64,000 nucleotides of DNA from Allorhizobium borbori (GTDB lineage: Bacteria > Pseudomonadota > Alphaproteobacteria > Rhizobiales > Rhizobiaceae). The stretch spans positions 62,001 through 126,000 of the forward strand of contig NZ_JACIDU010000010.1 in assembly GCF_014196535.1 (NCBI RefSeq). The letters run 5' to 3'. Under the pieces are notes generated by a model. It saw only the letters and a list, made by a program, of their open reading frames with translations, had not been told where the DNA came from and searched no databases. Below are positions 19,426 through 29,361 of the stretch, one piece after another. Position numbers and translations under genes: made by a program. Position 1 is the stretch's first letter. Each line of letters opens with the position of its first letter.

Positions 19426-22400
19426 TTATGCGCCGTGCTGGGCGGCAAGGTCGGTCAGCAGCCCGGCGGCGACGGCGATGCGGGCGAGGCCGATTTCACC
19501 GCTATCGCTGAGGTTCACCAGTTCGGCGGCGACGCGGTTGATGCGCAGACGGTCCTTCGCATGCCAGGCTTCCACGGGTTGGCGCTCCTTGCCGTGGGCT
19601 GTCAGAACGGCGGAGACGATCTGACGACGGGCGGTGGCGATCTGGTCGAGACCGTGGGTAAGCGCCAGCGCCTCGTAGTGGTCCGTCGTCGTGATCCGCG
19701 ACCCGTTGCGGATAAGCTGCGGAATGCGGAAGGTCTGCGACACCGCGAAATAGGCTTCGACGGCCCTGAGCAACGTAGCACCGGTCTTTTCAGCCACCTG
19801 CAGCACTTCCGGCGTCAACACCAGCAGCGGCAGGCTGGCAATGTCGCCGGCAAGCGTCAGTGGCACACCGGCTTCGGTGAAGGTGGCGCGGCGGGCGGCA
19901 ATCTCGTCCGCGATGGCGACAGGCGTTGCGCTGGCCAGTGCGGGTTTGAGGCTGCGCAGCGCCGTGCGGATCTTCTGGATCGCTGCGTTGATATCACCCT
20001 TTTCGAGACCGGTCTTGAGCAGAACGCGGGTTGCTTCGGTGTAGAGCATTTCTATCGCGGCATAGAGTTCGAGCTGCAATGCGCCCTTGATCTTGCCGTC
20101 CAGCGCATCGACGCCGGCCCAGAGCTTGTCGAGATCGAAGCCCTCGCGCACCAGAACCGCCGCGCGCACCACATCGGCGGCGGTGGCGCTGGTGGCGTCG
20201 CTCATCGCCTGAACGAAGCCCGGTCCGCCGCGGTTGATGACTTCGTTGGCCAGTACGGTCGCGATGATTTCCCGGCGCAGCGGATGGCTGGAAATATCCT
20301 CGGCGTGGATCTTCTGCATGCGTTCCGGGAAATAGCCGGCGAGCGTGCGGGCAAACCACGGATCATCCGGCAGGGCACTGGCGACAATCGCATCGCAGAG
20401 CGTGATCTTGGCATAGGAAAGCAATACACCGATTTCTGGCCGGGTAAGTGGCTTTCCGGCGGTATAACGCTCGGTGAAGGCGGCTGCGGAGGGCAGGTAT
20501 TCGACCTTGCGGTTCAGGTGACCAGTTGCTTCCTGCACGTTCATGAGCCGGCTCAACGTTTCGCCATTGGCAACGCCCTGCCGTTCCGTCAGCGAAATGG
20601 CGAGGCCCTGCAGGTAGTTGTTGCGCAGAACCAGACGACCCACTTCGTCGGTCATGGTCACCAGCAGGCGGTTGCGGGCTTCGCGCGTCAGACGACCTTC
20701 GCGCATGGCGGTGGCCAGTGCGATCTTGATGTTGACCTCGACGTCGGAAGAGTTCACGCCTGCGGAATTGTCGATGGCGTCGGAGTTGATGCGTCCGCCC
20801 TTGAGGCCGAAGGCGATACGGCCTTTCTGTGTCACGCCGAGGTTTGCCCCCTCGCCGATCACGGCGGCACTGACCTCCGTTGCCGAAACGCGGATCGCAT
20901 CATTGGCGCGGTCGCCCACATCGGCGCTGGTTTCCTCCGGCGCCTTCACATAGGTGCCGATACCGCCGAACCACAAGAGATCAACCTGCGCCCTGAGAAT
21001 GGCCGACATGATTTCGGTGGGCGTGACCGTCGCCTTGTCGAGACCAACGGCGGCCTGTGCTTCCGGTGTCAGAGTCACGGATTTCTCGGCGCGTGAAATG
21101 ATCATCGCACCCTTGGAGAGCGTCTTGCGGTCATAGTCCTGCCAGCTCGAACGTGGCAGGTCGAACATGCGTTTGCGTTCGGCAAAGGACTTTGCGATAT
21201 CCGGATCGGGATCGATGAAGATATCGCGGTGATCAAAGGCGGCGATCAGGCGGATCTGTTCGGAGAGCAGCATGCCGTTGCCGAAGACGTCGCCGGACAT
21301 ATCACCGACACCGGCCACGGTGAAGGGCGTTGTCTGGATGTCGATGTCCATCTCGCGGAAGTGACGCTTCACGGTTTCCCAGGCGCCGCGGGCGGTGATG
21401 CCCATCTTCTTGTGATCATAGCCGGCCGAACCGCCGGAGGCGAAGGCATCATCCAGCCAGAAACCGGCGGCCTGCGCCAGTCCGTTGGCAGTATCGGAGA
21501 AGGTGGCGGTGCCCTTGTCGGCTGCCACGACGAAATAGGGATCATCGCCGTCGAGCCGCACGGTATTGGCAGGCGCAATCACCTTGCCGCCATTGATGTT
21601 GTCGGTGATCGACAGGAGCGTGCGGATATAGGTCTTGTAAGCTTCCTTGCCGGCGTTGAATACCTCGTCGCGGTTACCACCTGCCGGCAGGTTCTTCGGA
21701 TAGAAGCCACCCTTCGCACCCACCGGTACGATCACGGCGTTTTTCACCTGCTGCGCCTTCACGAGGCCGAGAACCTCGGTGCGGTAATCCTGGGCGCGGT
21801 CCGACCAGCGCAACCCGCCGCGCGCCACCTTGCCGAAGCGCAGATGCACACCCTCGACCTCCGTTCCGTAGACGAAGATTTCGCGGAAGGGGCGCGGCTC
21901 CGGCAGATCGGCCAGAAGTGCCGGATCGAACTTGAAAGCCAGCATGGCCGGGATGCCGCCATCGGCATCCTTCTGGAAATAGTTGGTGCGCAACGTGGCG
22001 TCGATAGCGTTCACGTACCGGCGCAGGATGCGGTCCTCGTCCAGCGTCGGCACGGCGGCCAGCCCTTCGGCGATGGCGTCGCGATGTTCGGCAAGCTTCT
22101 TCGGTCGCAGCTTTTCGGGAATGCCCGGGTCGAAGCTGTCCTGGAACAGGCGGAAGATCGCGGCGCTGATCGCGGGATAGCGCACCAGCGTTTCGGCAAT
22201 GTGGTGGGGCGAATAGATGATGCCGGTCTGGCGCAGATAGCGGGCATAGGCGCGCAGAACCGAGGTTTCGCGGCCCGTGAGGCCGGCTGCCAGAATGAGC
22301 CGGTTATAGGGGTCGTTGTCGATGCGCTCGGCATAGGCGGCGAGGAAGGCTTCTTCCAGAACCGGGCCTTGGGTCTTCAGGTCGAAGACGCGCCCGCCCT

Positions 22401-24210
22401 CGGTCTCCAGCTCCATGTCATGGAGAATGACCAGATCGCGATCTTCACCATGGGCGATTTCAAGCTCGAACGTCTGTTCGCTGATAACCCGGAAGCCGAG
22501 ATTTTCAAGCAGCGGCACGCGCTTCGACAGCGGAATCTGCCGATGCGGATTGAAGATCTTGAGGCCAAGAACGCGGCCTTCCTGATCATAGTGATAATGG
22601 AAGGCGATATGGGGCGTCGCGGTCGCAAGCGCGCCCGTCATCAACGGCAGATCGGAAACCGCATCTTCGGGGGCGAAGGACTCCTGATAGGCCTGGCTTA
22701 CCTCCAGACGCGGCGCGTTCGGTCCGGCCAGTGCGGCCAGACGGTCGCTCCAGCGGGTGACGATACGGCGCACGGCTTCTTCCAGACGGGCCTGACTGAT
22801 ATCCGGGGTCTTGCCGCCGCGTCGACCGATGATGATGTGAACGCGGGCGACGCCGCCTTCCGGGAAGGCGGGGTAGTAGGCGGAGACATGGCCCTCGTAG
22901 GCCGCAGCCATGAACTGACCGATCTTTTCGCGCACGGCGGAATTATAGTCCTCGCGCGGCACGTAGACGATGAGAGAAACGAAGCGATCGAAGCGGTCGA
23001 TGCGCGGCAGAACCCGCACGCGGGGGCGTTCGGCGAGATCGTTGATCTGGTCGCAGAAATTGGTCAGCAGGTCGACATCGATCTGGAAGAGATCGTCACG
23101 CGGATAGGCTTCCAGCGTGTTCTGAAGCCGGCGGCCGGAATGGCTGCGGACATCGAAATCGAAGCGCTCCGAAACACGGCTGACCTTGCGGCGCAGAAGC
23201 GGGATCTGGCTGACGGAGCGGGTATAGGCGGTGGAGGTGAAGAGACCGGCAATGCGGAGCTCTCCGATGACCTTGCCGTCCTTGTCGAAGCGTTTGACGC
23301 CGACATAATCCATGTAGGCGCGGCGGTGCACCACGGACTTGGCGTTGGCCTTGGTGACGATCAGGAAATCCGGTCCTTCAAGAAAGGCAAGGATTTCCGG
23401 TGTGGTCATCACCGCTTCCTTGCCCCGGCGCAGCACGAGAACGCTCGGATCGGAGAGAATGCCGAGGCCGGGCTTTTCGCCACGCTCGAACTTCGCCGTC
23501 TCGCCGGTGCCACTATAGACATATTCCCGCATGCCGAGGAAGGTGAAATTGTCGCTGCGCAGCCAGTCGAGGAAGGCGATGGCCTCGTCGCGGTCCGCTG
23601 TGCGGGCGCCGGCATCCACGGCTTCGAGTTCGGCCATGGCTTCGTTGAGCAGCGAAAGCATCGGCGTCCAGCCGTTGCTCGCCAGTTCCACCTGGGACAG
23701 CACGTAGCCGATCCGCTCGGCCAGTGCGGCGGCGCGGGCCTTTTCGAGGGCGGTCAGGTGGATCTGGATATGGCTGATCTGGCGGCCGGGCGCCTGATCG
23801 GTCGCGGGCGTGAACAGACGGTACTGTTTCGGTGCGGATTCAACGAGAATGGGATGGATCGCAAGGTGAATGTCGCGGCTTTCCGCGGCCACCTCGCCCA
23901 TGACCGAATCGTAGAGGAACGGCATGTTGCGTGCCACGATCGAGATGACCGTGGCCGGCTCGCCGGAAAAGTCGATGCCTGAAACGGGGCCGATCGTAAC
24001 GCGCGGTTCGCCACCTTTCCAGGCGGCGAGTTCCTTTGCCGCATGGGTGGCGCTGGTGGCCAGCATTTCCGGCGTGTAGCGCTCGAGATCGTCATTGCTG
24101 GCGTGGCTGAACAGCAAACCGGGGTCGAGATGCGGCTCCCGGCCATTGCGGGCCATCAGCCGTGCCGTGTCGATCTTCCTGTCGCGCCTCGAAGTGCTGG
24201 CCGCGCCCAT
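19426..24210 (-). CDS. Large NAD-dependent glutamate dehydrogenase (about 180 kDa type)
   Basis: A 1594-residue protein of the L180 class of NAD-glutamate dehydrogenases, which oxidises glutamate to 2-oxoglutarate and ammonium. The N-terminal half holds regulatory ACT/PAS-like segments. The catalytic region is recognised around VARGGLRWSDRAQDYRTEVLG and QQVKNAVIVPVGAKGGFYPK (substrate-binding lysines), followed by the nucleotide-binding region with GVGDMSGDVFGNGML. The frame opens at 24258, but ATG at 24210 follows GGGAGAGA and is preferred. Divergent from the pyridoxal kinase gene. Confidence 0.93.
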   Translation of the reverse strand: MGAASTSRRDRKIDTARLMARNGREPHLDPGLLFSHASNDDLERYTPEMLATSATHAAKELAAWKGGEPRVTIGPVSGIDFSGEPATVISIVARNMPFLYDSVMGEVAAESRDIHLAIHPILVESAPKQYRLFTPATDQAPGRQISHIQIHLTALEKARAAALAERIGYVLSQVELASNGWTPMLSLLNEAMAELEAVDAGARTADRDEAIAFLDWLRSDNFTFLGMREYVYSGTGETAKFERGEKPGLGILSDPSVLVLRRGKEAVMTTPEILAFLEGPDFLIVTKANAKSVVHRRAYMDYVGVKRFDKDGKVIGELRIAGLFTSTAYTRSVSQIPLLRRKVSRVSERFDFDVRSHSGRRLQNTLEAYPRDDLFQIDVDLLTNFCDQINDLAERPRVRVLPRIDRFDRFVSLIVYVPREDYNSAVREKIGQFMAAAYEGHVSAYYPAFPEGGVARVHIIIGRRGGKTPDISQARLEEAVRRIVTRWSDRLAALAGPNAPRLEVSQAYQESFAPEDAVSDLPLMTGALATATPHIAFHYHYDQEGRVLGLKIFNPHRQIPLSKRVPLLENLGFRVISEQTFELEIAHGEDRDLVILHDMELETEGGRVFDLKTQGPVLEEAFLAAYAERIDNDPYNRLILAAGLTGRETSVLRAYARYLRQTGIIYSPHHIAETLVRYPAISAAIFRLFQDSFDPGIPEKLRPKKLAEHRDAIAEGLAAVPTLDEDRILRRYVNAIDATLRTNYFQKDADGGIPAMLAFKFDPALLADLPEPRPFREIFVYGTEVEGVHLRFGKVARGGLRWSDRAQDYRTEVLGLVKAQQVKNAVIVPVGAKGGFYPKNLPAGGNRDEVFNAGKEAYKTYIRTLLSITDNINGGKVIAPANTVRLDGDDPYFVVAADKGTATFSDTANGLAQAAGFWLDDAFASGGSAGYDHKKMGITARGAWETVKRHFREMDIDIQTTPFTVAGVGDMSGDVFGNGMLLSEQIRLIAAFDHRDIFIDPDPDIAKSFAERKRMFDLPRSSWQDYDRKTLSKGAMIISRAEKSVTLTPEAQAAVGLDKATVTPTEIMSAILRAQVDLLWFGGIGTYVKAPEETSADVGDRANDAIRVSATEVSAAVIGEGANLGVTQKGRIAFGLKGGRINSDAIDNSAGVNSSDVEVNIKIALATAMREGRLTREARNRLLVTMTDEVGRLVLRNNYLQGLAISLTERQGVANGETLSRLMNVQEATGHLNRKVEYLPSAAAFTERYTAGKPLTRPEIGVLLSYAKITLCDAIVASALPDDPWFARTLAGYFPERMQKIHAEDISSHPLRREIIATVLANEVINRGGPGFVQAMSDATSATAADVVRAAVLVREGFDLDKLWAGVDALDGKIKGALQLELYAAIEMLYTEATRVLLKTGLEKGDINAAIQKIRTALRSLKPALASATPVAIADEIAARRATFTEAGVPLTLAGDIASLPLLVLTPEVLQVAEKTGATLLRAVEAYFAVSQTFRIPQLIRNGSRITTTDHYEALALTHGLDQIATARRQIVSAVLTAHGKERQPVEAWHAKDRLRINRVAAELVNLSDSGEIGLARIAVAAGLLTDLAAQHGA

Positions 24211-24455
24211 TTTCTCTCTCCCTGGTTTCCATCCCTGCCGGGCAGGATTGATCCGCAAACCTTGTCAAATCATGTAGCTTTTCGCATTGAAATACAAACT
24301 TTGCGCGAAATGATGCCCTTCTTTTGCGTTTGGCAGCGTACTTCACCGAAAAATGCGCGAAAATCGCGAAAGTCACACGCTTGTCACGCTGATGTTGACA
24401 GGGAGGGTCAAAAGGACCGATCAACAGTCAGCTCTTACCATTGGAAAATCTCGTC

Positions 24456-25331
24456 ATGTCGGAATCAGTACCGGGGGCGGTCATCGCCATTTCCAGTCAT
24501 GTAGTGCGCGGCTCGGTGGGCAATCGTGCCGCCGTTTTCGCGCTGGAAACGCTGGGACATCCGGTCTGGTCCATGCCGACGGTGCTCATGCCCTGGCATC
24601 CCGGTCATGGCCCCTCGACGCGCATGCTCATTCCTGACGAGAGTTTCTCGCGCGCCATCGACGATCTCATCGCCTCACCGAAGCTTGGCGAGGTGAAGGC
24701 CGTGCTGACCGGCTATTTCGGTTCTGCGGAACAGCCGGTGGCCGTTGCCCGGCTGGTTTCGGCTCTCAGGGAAAAAAATCCCGACCTTCTTTATGTCTGC
24801 GATCCGGTCATGGGGGATCTCGGCGGCCTTTACGTGCCGGAAAAGACGGCGTTGGCGATCCGCGACCATCTTCTGCCGCTGGCGACCCTCGCCACGCCGA
24901 ACCGGTTCGAGTTGGCCTGGCTTTCCGGTGCACCGCTGGAGGATAACAACCAGATCATCGATGCAGCCCTGTCGCTCGGGCCGCAGAAGATGCTCGTCAC
25001 CTCGGCCTTCTCCATGATGACGGGCGGAACCGGCAATCTCTTTCTGTCCGGTCGCAATGCGCTGCTCGCCGAACACCGCGCCATCGGCAATCCGCCAAAC
25101 GGGCTCGGCGATCTTCTCGCGGCCTTGTTCCTGTCCCGGCTGCTGTCGGGCATGGACGAGGAAAAGGCGCTGCAATTGGCCACCGCCAGCGTGTTCGAGC
25201 TGATTGCCCGCACCGCCAAACGGGGCAGCGACGAGTTGACGCTCGCCGCCGATGCCGCCAGCCTGTCACGGCCCATGGCGATGGTTCAGATGCGCCGTCT
25301 TCTGCATCCGGCAAGTCGAAGGCCGCGTTGA
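24456..25331 (+). CDS. pdxY: Pyridoxal kinase (PdxY type)
   Basis: A 291-residue ribokinase-fold vitamin B6 kinase that makes pyridoxal phosphate. Markers are the N-terminal ISSHVVRGSVGNRAA substrate region, CDPVMGD, TPNRFELAWLSG and the C-terminal GxGD catalytic motif in PPNGLGDLLAALFLS. Two starts are possible, TTG at 24441 and ATG at 24456; neither has a strong ribosome binding site, and I prefer the ATG. The gene lies beside GDH on the opposite strand. Confidence 0.9.
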   Translation: MSESVPGAVIAISSHVVRGSVGNRAAVFALETLGHPVWSMPTVLMPWHPGHGPSTRMLIPDESFSRAIDDLIASPKLGEVKAVLTGYFGSAEQPVAVARLVSALREKNPDLLYVCDPVMGDLGGLYVPEKTALAIRDHLLPLATLATPNRFELAWLSGAPLEDNNQIIDAALSLGPQKMLVTSAFSMMTGGTGNLFLSGRNALLAEHRAIGNPPNGLGDLLAALFLSRLLSGMDEEKALQLATASVFELIARTAKRGSDELTLAADAASLSRPMAMVQMRRLLHPASRRPR

Positions 25332-25416
25332 AACGCAAATTGTGCAATGCTGCGCTGCAATATTCGCCGAAAGAACAAGTTGCCAATCTTCAGTCTTGGA
25401 TGTAATTGCTGACGCC

Positions 25417-26058
25417 ATGCAACGGTTTCCAGAGTATCTGCTTGCGGGCTACCGCAGTTTCATGGCCGGACGTTACACGGCGGAGCGTGACAGGTATGTA
25501 GAACTGGCCGATCATGGCCAGCAACCGCATACACTTCTTATTGCTTGTTGCGATTCCCGTGCTGCGCCCGAGATCATTTTCAACAGCTCTCCCGGCGAAC
25601 TGTTCGTCGTGAGAAACGTCGCCAACCTCATTCCTCCCTATGCGCCGGACGGCAGCCATCACGCCACATCGGCGGCGATCGAGTATGCCATTCAGGTATT
25701 AAAGGTCGCGAATGTGGTCATCATGGGTCATGGTCGATGCGGTGGTATTCAGGCCGCGCTTTCGCCGAGCTTTACGCCGCTCTCCGATGGCGACTTCATT
25801 GGGGACTGGATGGGGCTGCTCAAGCCGGCAGCCGAACAAATCCAGACCAGTTCGCTTCTGACGGCTGGTGAGCGACAGACAGCGCTTGAACGCGTCTCGA
25901 TCCGCAATTCGGTCAATAATCTGCGTAGCTTCCCCTTCGTGAGAGAACGGGAGAAGGCTGGCGAAGTGCATATCCACGGTGCCTGGTTCGATATTTCGAG
26001 TGGCGAATTGTGGGTCATGGACGGCGATTCCGGCGATTTCATCCGCCCGCAGGTCTGA
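25417..26058 (+). CDS. Beta-class carbonic anhydrase
   Basis: A 213-residue zinc enzyme that interconverts CO2 and bicarbonate. The metal site is shown by CxDSR at residues 44-48 (Cys44, Asp46, Arg48) and by the HGRCGG motif (His and Cys ligands) about 60 residues on. The frame stays open upstream to 25252, but ATG at 25417 gives a conserved-type N-terminus (MQRFPEYLLAGYRSFMAGRY). Follows the pyridoxal kinase at 85 bases and is closed by a strong terminator. Confidence 0.92.
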   Translation: MQRFPEYLLAGYRSFMAGRYTAERDRYVELADHGQQPHTLLIACCDSRAAPEIIFNSSPGELFVVRNVANLIPPYAPDGSHHATSAAIEYAIQVLKVANVVIMGHGRCGGIQAALSPSFTPLSDGDFIGDWMGLLKPAAEQIQTSSLLTAGERQTALERVSIRNSVNNLRSFPFVREREKAGEVHIHGAWFDISSGELWVMDGDSGDFIRPQV

Positions 26059-26080
26059 AACAGCAATCCTTTCCTTCAAA

Positions 26081-26116
26081 CAAAAGAGCCCCGGTCGCAA
26101 AACCGGGGCTCTTTTG
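26081..26116. terminator. Bidirectional terminator between carbonic anhydrase and lytic transglycosylase
   Basis: A 14-base perfect inverted repeat (AAAAGAGCCCCGGT against its complement) around an 8-base loop gives an A run on one side and TTTT on the other, matching the convergent genes. Confidence 0.85.
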
Positions 26117-26135
26117 CATTCGATTGTTTACGCTC

Positions 26136-26945
26136 TTACTGGGCGTCGATGGCAGCACCGATATAGGCAATTGCCTGCTGGTAGACACTGGCAGCGTTCC
26201 AGCCCTGAATGGCGCTGAAGTTCGGCTGGCCCTGCTGGTAGCCGGCACCGGCGCGCCAGCCGTGGCCCTTCAAGAAGTTGGCGGTCGAAGCAAGCGCATC
26301 GGCGCGCGAACGCACGAGGTCGATACGGCCGTCGCCGTCGCCGTCGGCACCGAAGCGGGCGACGTTGCGCGGCAGGAACTGCGTCTGGCCGATTTCGCCA
26401 TGGGCGGCACCCTTGGAGCTTGAATTCAGCGTACCCTGACCGAAAAGCTGGAGCGCGGCGTAGAGTTGGTCGGTGAAGTAGTCGGAGCGGCGGCAATCAT
26501 AGGCAAGCGTTGCCACGGCCGACATGGTGTGTTCGTTCCCCATGAAGCTTCCGAAGCCGGTTTCCATGCCCCAGATGGCAATTAGCGGGCCGGCGGGAAC
26601 GCCATAGCGGCGCTCGATGGAAGAGAACAGGGCGGCGTTCGACTTCTTCATGCCCTTGCCGCGGGAAATGATCGCCTGGCCGCCGCGCTTCTGCATGAAC
26701 TGATCGAAGGACAGTTTGAAGGAATGCTGGCCACGGTCAGCGCGGATCGTCGCCTGATTGTAGTTCACGTTCGAGAAAGCCTTGTCGAGCACCGATGCCG
26801 GTACGCCCTGGCCTGCGGCTTCCTTCTTGAAGGCGCCAACCCAGGCATCGAAGCCTGCGGAGGTGTTGCCGCAGGTGGCAGCCGCCGCCGGCGCGGCAAG
26901 TGCTGCGAATGTTGCAAATGTCAAAGCGAATTTCGCCATGCGCAT
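26136..26945 (-). CDS. Lytic murein transglycosylase (MltB/SLT_2 family), exported
   Basis: A 269-residue protein with an N-terminal Sec signal peptide (residues 1-23, ending AAAA) and an SLT_2 domain. The catalytic Glu is Glu128 in IAIWGMETGFG, and the later GAAHGEIGQTQFLP and Asp/Gly-rich DGDGDGRIDLVRS (a calcium-type loop) are seen. It cleaves peptidoglycan glycan strands to 1,6-anhydro products. ATG at 26945 is chosen; the long upstream extension of the frame lacks signal character. No lipobox is obvious. Confidence 0.88.
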   Translation of the reverse strand: MRMAKFALTFATFAALAAPAAAATCGNTSAGFDAWVGAFKKEAAGQGVPASVLDKAFSNVNYNQATIRADRGQHSFKLSFDQFMQKRGGQAIISRGKGMKKSNAALFSSIERRYGVPAGPLIAIWGMETGFGSFMGNEHTMSAVATLAYDCRRSDYFTDQLYAALQLFGQGTLNSSSKGAAHGEIGQTQFLPRNVARFGADGDGDGRIDLVRSRADALASTANFLKGHGWRAGAGYQQGQPNFSAIQGWNAASVYQQAIAYIGAAIDAQ

Positions 26946-27137
26946 GAAAGAAACCCCGTCTGTTGAACCCTGATCCCGAGGAACCCGACGCCGATCTTCC
27001 ATTGCCGATCCGGCCAGGTAAATCCACGCTCGCGCCCCAAAAGCGCCTTTACTCGCAGTTGTGGTACCCGCGAATCCTAAAAATCGGATTAACGTTTCCG
27101 AAACCATCACGACAAGTCAAGAAACGTCTGCGTCATT

Positions 27138-27174
27138 GAAAGGCCGGGCTTGCGTATGCAGGGCCCGGCCTTTC
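27138..27174 (-). terminator. Terminator after asd
   Basis: An 11-base inverted repeat (arms GAAAGGCCGGG and CCCGGCCTTTC) with a 15-base loop lies just past the asd stop on the minus strand. The T tract is short, so confidence is moderate. Confidence 0.65.
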
Positions 27175-27183
27175 TAAGCCTTG

Positions 27184-28212
27184 TCAGGCAGCCTTCGGCT
27201 TGATGAGCGCGCGGTTGACCAGAAGCTCAGCGATCTGGATCGCGTTGAGCGCTGCACCCTTGCGCAGGTTGTCGGAGACGACCCAGATGTTCAGGCCGTT
27301 CTCGACGGTCGCGTCCTCGCGAATACGCGAGATATAGGTTGCGTCTTCGCCGGCGCATTCGATCGGGGTGATGTAGCCGCCGTTCTCGTGCTTGTCGATG
27401 ACGAGGCAGCCCGGTGCCTCGCGCAGGATATCACGGGCCTGATCGGCGGTGATTTCCTTCTCGAACTCGATGTTCACGGATTCGGAATGGCCGATGAAGA
27501 CCGGTACGCGTACGGCGGTGCAGGTCACTTTGATCTTCGGGTCGAGCATCTTCTTGGTTTCGGCCAGAACCTTCCACTCTTCCTTCGTGTAGCCGTCTTC
27601 CATGAAGACGTCGATATGCGGAATAACGTTGAAGGCGATGCGCTTGGTGAACTTCTTGTTCTCGATCGGATCGGCAACGAAGACGGCGCGGGTCTGGGTG
27701 AACAGTTCGTCCATGCCTTCCTTGCCGGCGCCGGACACCGACTGGTAGGTGGAAACGACGACACGCTTGATGGTGGCCGCGTCATGCAGCGGCTTCAGCG
27801 CCACGACGAGCTGGGCCGTCGAGCAGTTCGGGTTGGCGATAATGTTGCGCTTGGTAAAGCCGGAAACGGCGTCCGGGTTCACTTCGGGCACGATCAGCGG
27901 AACGTCGGCGTCGTAACGCCAGGCGGAAGAGTTGTCGATGACGACGCAACCCTGTGCGCCGATCTTCGGCGACCACTTCTTCGAGACATCGCCACCGGCC
28001 GACATCAGGCAGATATCGGTGTCGGAGAAATCGTAGTTCTCGAGGTTCTGGACCTTCAGCACCTTGTCGCCGAACGACACTTCCGTGCCCTGCGAGCGCG
28101 CCGAGGCAAGCGCCACGACTTCCGATGCGGGGAAACCGCGTTCGGCGAGGATGTTGAGCATTTCACGGCCGACATTTCCGGTCGCGCCCGCTACAGCAAC
28201 TTTGAAACCCAT
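27184..28212 (-). CDS. asd: Aspartate-semialdehyde dehydrogenase
   Basis: A 342-residue enzyme that reduces aspartyl phosphate to aspartate semialdehyde, the branch point to lysine, methionine, threonine and diaminopimelate. The NADP fold starts GFKVAVAGATGNVG, and the catalytic Cys is Cys130 in ANPNCST. Substrate-binding segments around QSVSGAGKEG and CTAVRVPVFIGHSE follow. The start is taken at ATG 28212 (two codons after an in-frame TTG). It is a single transcription unit with a terminator downstream. Confidence 0.95.
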   Translation of the reverse strand: MGFKVAVAGATGNVGREMLNILAERGFPASEVVALASARSQGTEVSFGDKVLKVQNLENYDFSDTDICLMSAGGDVSKKWSPKIGAQGCVVIDNSSAWRYDADVPLIVPEVNPDAVSGFTKRNIIANPNCSTAQLVVALKPLHDAATIKRVVVSTYQSVSGAGKEGMDELFTQTRAVFVADPIENKKFTKRIAFNVIPHIDVFMEDGYTKEEWKVLAETKKMLDPKIKVTCTAVRVPVFIGHSESVNIEFEKEITADQARDILREAPGCLVIDKHENGGYITPIECAGEDATYISRIREDATVENGLNIWVVSDNLRKGAALNAIQIAELLVNRALIKPKAA

Positions 28213-28329
28213 GATCAAGCTCTCTTTCTCTTCTCTCCTCGGGGTCGGTGAGGGGGGAAGCCAAGCCTAAGACGGCATCGGTCTTCCTGTCCCCAGCCGA
28301 GCCGGGGAGAGAGCGGCGGGCCAAGGACG

Positions 28330-28449
28330 TCAGACGGTTTTCGTCGTCGTTTTGGCCGTTGTTTTGCTGAAATTCGAAACAGGAAGAACCATCCCGCCGC
28401 AAAGCGCCGGGTTGAAACTGTCAGCCATGTTCACGCTGTCACGAAGCAT
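28330..28449 (-). CDS. Candidate 39-residue small protein
   Basis: A short frame of 39 codons with ATG at 28449 and AAGGA seven bases upstream, so translation is plausible. The predicted peptide begins MLRDSVNMADSFNPA and ends in a Lys/Thr-rich tail. There is no recognisable domain. It fills a 319-base stretch between asd and the FMN reductase that otherwise shows nothing supportable. It could be chance. Confidence 0.35.
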   Translation of the reverse strand: MLRDSVNMADSFNPALCGGMVLPVSNFSKTTAKTTTKTV

Positions 28450-28531
28450 CGTGGTTTCCTTGTCCGCCGCTGCTATTACGGTATTTTGCGGCGGAGTCAA
28501 GCAATCCGGGCTGTTCAGGGGGCCGTGCGCT

Positions 28532-29092
28532 TCATTTGCCGCTCTGCGCGGCGACGAAGGCTCCGAAATCCGCCATGAAGGCGGCAATATCGGCCTGCGT
28601 CTTCTCGTCGGTGAGCCTGCCTTCTGCATCGAAGCGGGTGTTGGCGCGCGACACCAGCAGGCGGCCGCCGTTCCACGGCGTTGCGCCGAGTGCCTTGATC
28701 ACGGGGAGCCATGCATTTTGTGAAAGGATGGTGCCGAAGCCGCCGGGAGATGCGCCGGCGATTGCCACAGGCTTGCCGCCGAATACGGCCTTCATGTCAC
28801 CGCCGCGACTCATCCAGTCGATGGCGTTCTTCAGCACGCCGGGGATCGAATTGTTGTATTCGGGCGTGACGATCAGAAGTCCGTCTGCGCCGGCTACCAG
28901 CGTTTTCAGGGTGGCAACGGCGAGCGGAATGCCGTTCGCCGTCTCCACATCGCCATCATACAACGGAATTCCTTTTATCGTGCCAATTGAAAGGGTTAGA
29001 TTTTCCGGCGCGGCGGCAGCACAGGCCTCCAGCAGGGCGGCGTTCAACGAGCCCTTGCGAAGACTTCCCGAAATTCCGGCGATTGATATCAT
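28532..29092 (-). CDS. NADPH-dependent FMN reductase family protein
   Basis: A 186-residue flavodoxin-fold protein of the NADPH-FMN reductase/quinone reductase family. The FMN-binding loop is GISGSLRKGSLN near the N-terminus, followed by VTPEYNNSIPGVLKNAIDW, the family's second flavin-binding signature. Probable function is reduction of FMN or quinones; the natural substrate is unknown. ATG at 29092 is chosen over a 246-base upstream extension, which has no family match. Confidence 0.85.
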   Translation of the reverse strand: MISIAGISGSLRKGSLNAALLEACAAAAPENLTLSIGTIKGIPLYDGDVETANGIPLAVATLKTLVAGADGLLIVTPEYNNSIPGVLKNAIDWMSRGGDMKAVFGGKPVAIAGASPGGFGTILSQNAWLPVIKALGATPWNGGRLLVSRANTRFDAEGRLTDEKTQADIAAFMADFGAFVAAQSGK

Positions 29093-29361
29093 GTATTTTA
29101 CTCCGCTTGTCCGCGTTATTGATGGCGCATGCAACCATGAAACGGACCATTGGTGAAGCCGGTTCCATTGACGGCGCGTGCGACGAAGCTGCGACAATTT
29201 GCTTCGGTGCATTAGACTAAAGTCGTTATCCGAAAGACATGATGCACGAACGCTGACTTTTCTGTCATTGATAGTTGGAACGCATCTTAAGCCCGTACCG
29301 GGCGCCCGGAGGAGGAAACCTGGGTTGTGATGTGTCACTGGGGTTTTTTGGAGGAATAATC

